Of a DNA stretch of 64,000 bases, positions 61,263 through 64,000 are shown piece after piece. The position numbers and the translations under genes were made by a program. Numbering within the stretch: position 1 is the stretch's first letter; each line of letters starts with the position of its first letter. The stretch comes from Otis tarda (lineage: Eukaryota; Chordata; Aves; Otidiformes; Otididae): NCBI GenBank assembly GCA_026413225.1, contig CM048557.1, positions 69,616,987 to 69,680,986 on the forward strand, in the 5' to 3' direction. The notes under the pieces are model-generated. The model ran no database searches, was not told the DNA's origin, and worked only from the letters and a program-made list of their open reading frames with translations.

Positions 61263-64000
61263 CTGAAAGAGGCAGCATCCAGCAAACACTGTGGCCTTCA
61301 TTTTGTGCAAGGGCAGTTTTCATCATAAAGAACAACTGAATGACCAGACAAATGCAAAGAGCTTGTCCCACCATCACCAAAACAAACATAATTCCGGTGG
61401 CAGATTCCTCCCAGTGTTTGCTTGTGAGCAGACATAGGGTGGAAGGAAGTGGGAGCCGTGGGCGAAGGAGACAAGGGCCTCCCTCGTCTCTCATGGGAGG
61501 GAAGGCTGAGCTGTTGTGAGACTGGTTCCTGCTAACAACTCTGCCTCCTTCAAGGAGCAGGCTAAGGCAAAGGTTTTTAAAAATAAATGTGCAGAATTCT
61601 TTAAAGTCCATTTTTTAATCTCAGTCTTTGAGTCAGGAGCGCAGCGGGCACTGATGTACAGAAATGTTAGCCTACAACATTTATTTGGCTCGGTTTCTCT
61701 ATTTCTACACCCGATTCTCTCAGACCTGGTGGACCCAGGTTTGCGTTGCGAGGAGATGGTTGCATCACGCCTGTTTGCAGAGCTGGGTCGATGCTCCACG
61801 TGCCAGTGGCCGTTTGCTGTGTCCCCTCTCTATGATCTCTGGCTTTGCTCTGCGGTGGCTGTTTTATCCCGTTGCTGTCTCCAGGGTCATTTACTGCCTT
61901 CGTCGCTGGGGCTCTCTGTCAGTGTTTCTTTCTTTGAAATGCTTTGCTCCATTTGAAATCCCTCAGGTGAGTAAGGGAAGGAAGCAGTTTTGGGAGGTTT
62001 TGTTGTTATATTTCTACTTTCTCTAGTGTCTGTACTTTCCAAAACGTCAACGGAAGTCAGCAAAAATGACCCAAATCCAGCAACTGGTTATTTGCTGGAC
62101 AGACCTGTTGTATATACTGGTCAGGACTGACTTATTTTCCTCTTGGTATTAACAATCGTTAGTGGATATTGCTGTTCTTAGAGCTATCTGGTGTGTGTAT
62201 TGTGATTGCATTTGCTTTGTTATATTTTTAGGGAGCATTTTATTAGCGAGAGCAGCAGATATATTTTCTGCAGTGCGCCTTGTGTTTTGTTTATCAGTCG
62301 AATTATGGTACGTTCCAAATCACAAGCAGAGCTGTCATAGCCCTCAGCTCGTTAGATGATCTGAGATGATGTTTTCAGCGAGCTATCTTGTCAAAGCAAA
62401 GATTGGCAGTGGGTTGAAGTGTCACAAGAGCTTAAGAAACTGATTTCTGGCTTGGTTTGATTTTGGGATTTTTTGGGGGTCTTTTATTTTTTAGTACTGT
62501 TCCAGAAAGAAGACTCACGTCAAACCCCAGTGTAATGGTTAGGACAGTTGCATGCAATGTCAAAGACCAATATTTTAAAATCTGTGCTTTAATTTGTTTA
62601 GAGAGAGGGTTGGGCTTCACACAGAAATTCTTGTTACTGGGCACCTTTTTGAGTGGTGTAATTAATAAGTATTTATACAAGCTGGAACAACTGCTTCTAA
62701 TTCAATGGCTAGATCCAGTAGCTTGGGGAACTTGGGCTCTTGCGATCTCGATGTGTAAACTTAAAGGCAGTGCTAGAGCCAAAATGGTTGTTTTGGTAAG
62801 ATCCTTGCAAAGACAAGAAGAGCTATTCGAACTCAAATTGGTGGAGGTGGAAACAAGTGGCTGAAATCCTCAAAACCAAATTTTTAGAAATAGATGGCTG
62901 GATCTTGCTGTGAATCAGCACACAGAGATTGAAACATCCTCATAGGTTTGGGGGTCGAAAGTTGTTTTATTTGTTTGTTTCCCATGAGGATTATAGTCTT
63001 TAAAGTGTTAAAAGGCCAGCGTTTTCCGTCATTTTTCATTCTGACAAAGAGCAAACATCCACCTCAAAACATGGCATTGTTTTCTGGGAAGGGTGCTGTT
63101 GTCTTCTGGGCAGGCCCATTAATTAGGTGCTATCTCGGAGTCACAGCAGCTTTCAAGGGAGCCTCTCGGAAAGCTGGTTAAGCGGCGTCACAAAGTTGGC
63201 TTTGTCCTTAAGAAAATGCAATTACATTACGAAATTGCTTGGAGGAGTTCAACAGCAGTGAAATCTGCAGGTGATGATTTCCCTCCTTTCAGTAAATGCC
63301 ACAGTGGTAAAAATTAATTAGCAGGGATATTCCAGGAGTGTGGAGATAATCCAGCTATTCCCTGCATCCAAATTTTACGCCAGGGGAGAGACAGGAACAG
63401 GGTTCACTCTGGTTTTGTGTCGCTGTAGCCAAAGAGCTCTTGTTTGGAAATGGAGGGTCGGGTTGGTTGAAGCTGGGGCAGGGGTGCGTGATGTGTAGTC
63501 AAATTAAAAGTATAAGACAGATCCCGAGGAGGGAAAGAAGCGATGCGGCTTCCTTTGGGTGTGTCTCCAGCTTGTATTTTATTTAATAAAGATGCTTTCC
63601 AGCTGTAGCCGTGCTTACGGTGTGGTGTTGAGTCCACCGCTGTGCCATCTGCGTCCTCCCACGGCTCATAAAGCCAAGCTCGCGCTTCAGTCTTCCCGTC
63701 AGTGAGATGTTAATAGGATCTTGATTCTTTCTCTAGCCACTTTTTTTTTTCATTAAAATTCTATGAACTTAATACCTTTGAGGCAGCTTCCTTTCTGCCC
63801 TGCTTGCTGATACCGGCTGGTGAATTGAGAGGTGGCGGCTCAAGCGGCTGTCTGGGCTGAGAATAGGCTTGCTCTAAAAAATTCCAATTTTACCCCCATC
63901 TTGCTGGTGTGTCTCTGAGTTTAATCTTCTGGCACTAATTTCTCACTTACTGATTTTCTTATATTTTCTTTTAAACTCGCCAAAAGTTGTCTTTGTGACC

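Larger units (their letters stand above)
1..64000 (+). other. MDGA2: Partial MDGA2 gene (internal exons and introns)
   Basis: The whole window appears to lie within one transcription unit, because three collinear + strand exons encoding consecutive Ig domains of one protein span 6376-43797. Both edges fall in introns. The protein family is a GPI-anchored neuronal surface protein with six Ig domains, one FN3 and one MAM domain, which binds neuroligins in cis and blocks neurexin binding. MDGA2 is preferred over MDGA1 on remembered protein similarity and on gene size: introns of 22.1 kb, 14.4 kb and more than 20 kb fit the very large MDGA2 locus better than the compact MDGA1 locus. No promoter, first exon, last exon or polyadenylation site of this gene is in the window. 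Confidence 0.8.
43798..64000 (+). other. 5' part of the intron after the Ig5 exon (at least 20.2 kb)
   Basis: No Ig6 exon was found, so the intron continues past the window. Recognised content is CR1 at 47460-47879, an old CR1 at 48935-49120, a decayed reverse transcriptase fragment near 57890-58010, CR1 at 60823-61262, a long pyrimidine tract at 46513-46562 and a 15-bp-stem hairpin at 58443-58487. CR1 density is clearly lower here, especially 49130-57880, which reads as AT-rich unique intron. Confidence 0.7.

Noticed and set aside
60529-61611. Minus-strand open frame of 360 codons, the longest in the window
   Set aside because: Its middle is the antisense of a CR1 3' UTR (60823-61262) and its ends run into unrelated intron. 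The same peptide recurs on the opposite strand of nearly every CR1 copy here.
43798-64000. Searched for the MDGA Ig6, FN3 and MAM exons
   Set aside because: No open frame with an Ig, FN3 or MAM signature and a phase 1 acceptor was seen, so these exons are taken to be beyond the window.

Overview
This is a stretch of a bird nuclear genome lying inside one large, intron-rich gene on the + strand. Bird origin is inferred from the many 5'-truncated CR1 LINE copies. These end in the poly(A)-less ATTCTATGATTCTATGA-type tail typical of avian and other sauropsid CR1, and no Alu, B1 or L1 type sequence is visible.

The only host coding sequence I can support is three exons, at 6376-6645, 28749-29078 and 43504-43797. 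All have good splice sites, all are phase 1 at both ends, and each encodes one complete immunoglobulin-like domain. Joined, they give 298 codons with no stop. The protein sequence is recognisable as MDGA2 (MAM domain-containing glycosylphosphatidylinositol anchor protein 2), Ig domains 3, 4 and 5. The paralogue MDGA1 is the main alternative. MDGA proteins are GPI-anchored neuronal surface proteins that bind neuroligins and limit neurexin-neuroligin synapse formation. The exons for Ig1-2 must lie upstream of the window, and those for Ig6, FN3, MAM and the GPI signal downstream.

Layout: 1-6375 is the end of an upstream intron, with CR1 copies and a possible short LTR-like piece. 6376-6645 is the Ig3 exon. 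6646-28748 is a 22.1 kb intron with many CR1 copies, a local duplication (21149-21749 and 28043-28405) and hairpin-forming inverted repeats. 28749-29078 is the Ig4 exon. 29079-43503 is a 14.4 kb intron with nested, tandem and inverted CR1 copies and a degenerate minisatellite. 43504-43797 is the Ig5 exon. 43798-64000 is the start of a further intron of at least 20.2 kb, poorer in recognisable repeats.

At least two age classes of CR1 can be seen. Young copies share a near-identical 3' end. Older copies are badly decayed and include fragments of the ORF2 reverse transcriptase. I found no RNA genes, CRISPR arrays, operons, promoters or complete mobile elements. No novel multi-gene system is visible. 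The points of most interest are structural: CR1 copies in inverted orientation around the Ig4 exon, an occupied/empty CR1 insertion site preserved in a local duplication, and several near-perfect hairpins deep in the introns.
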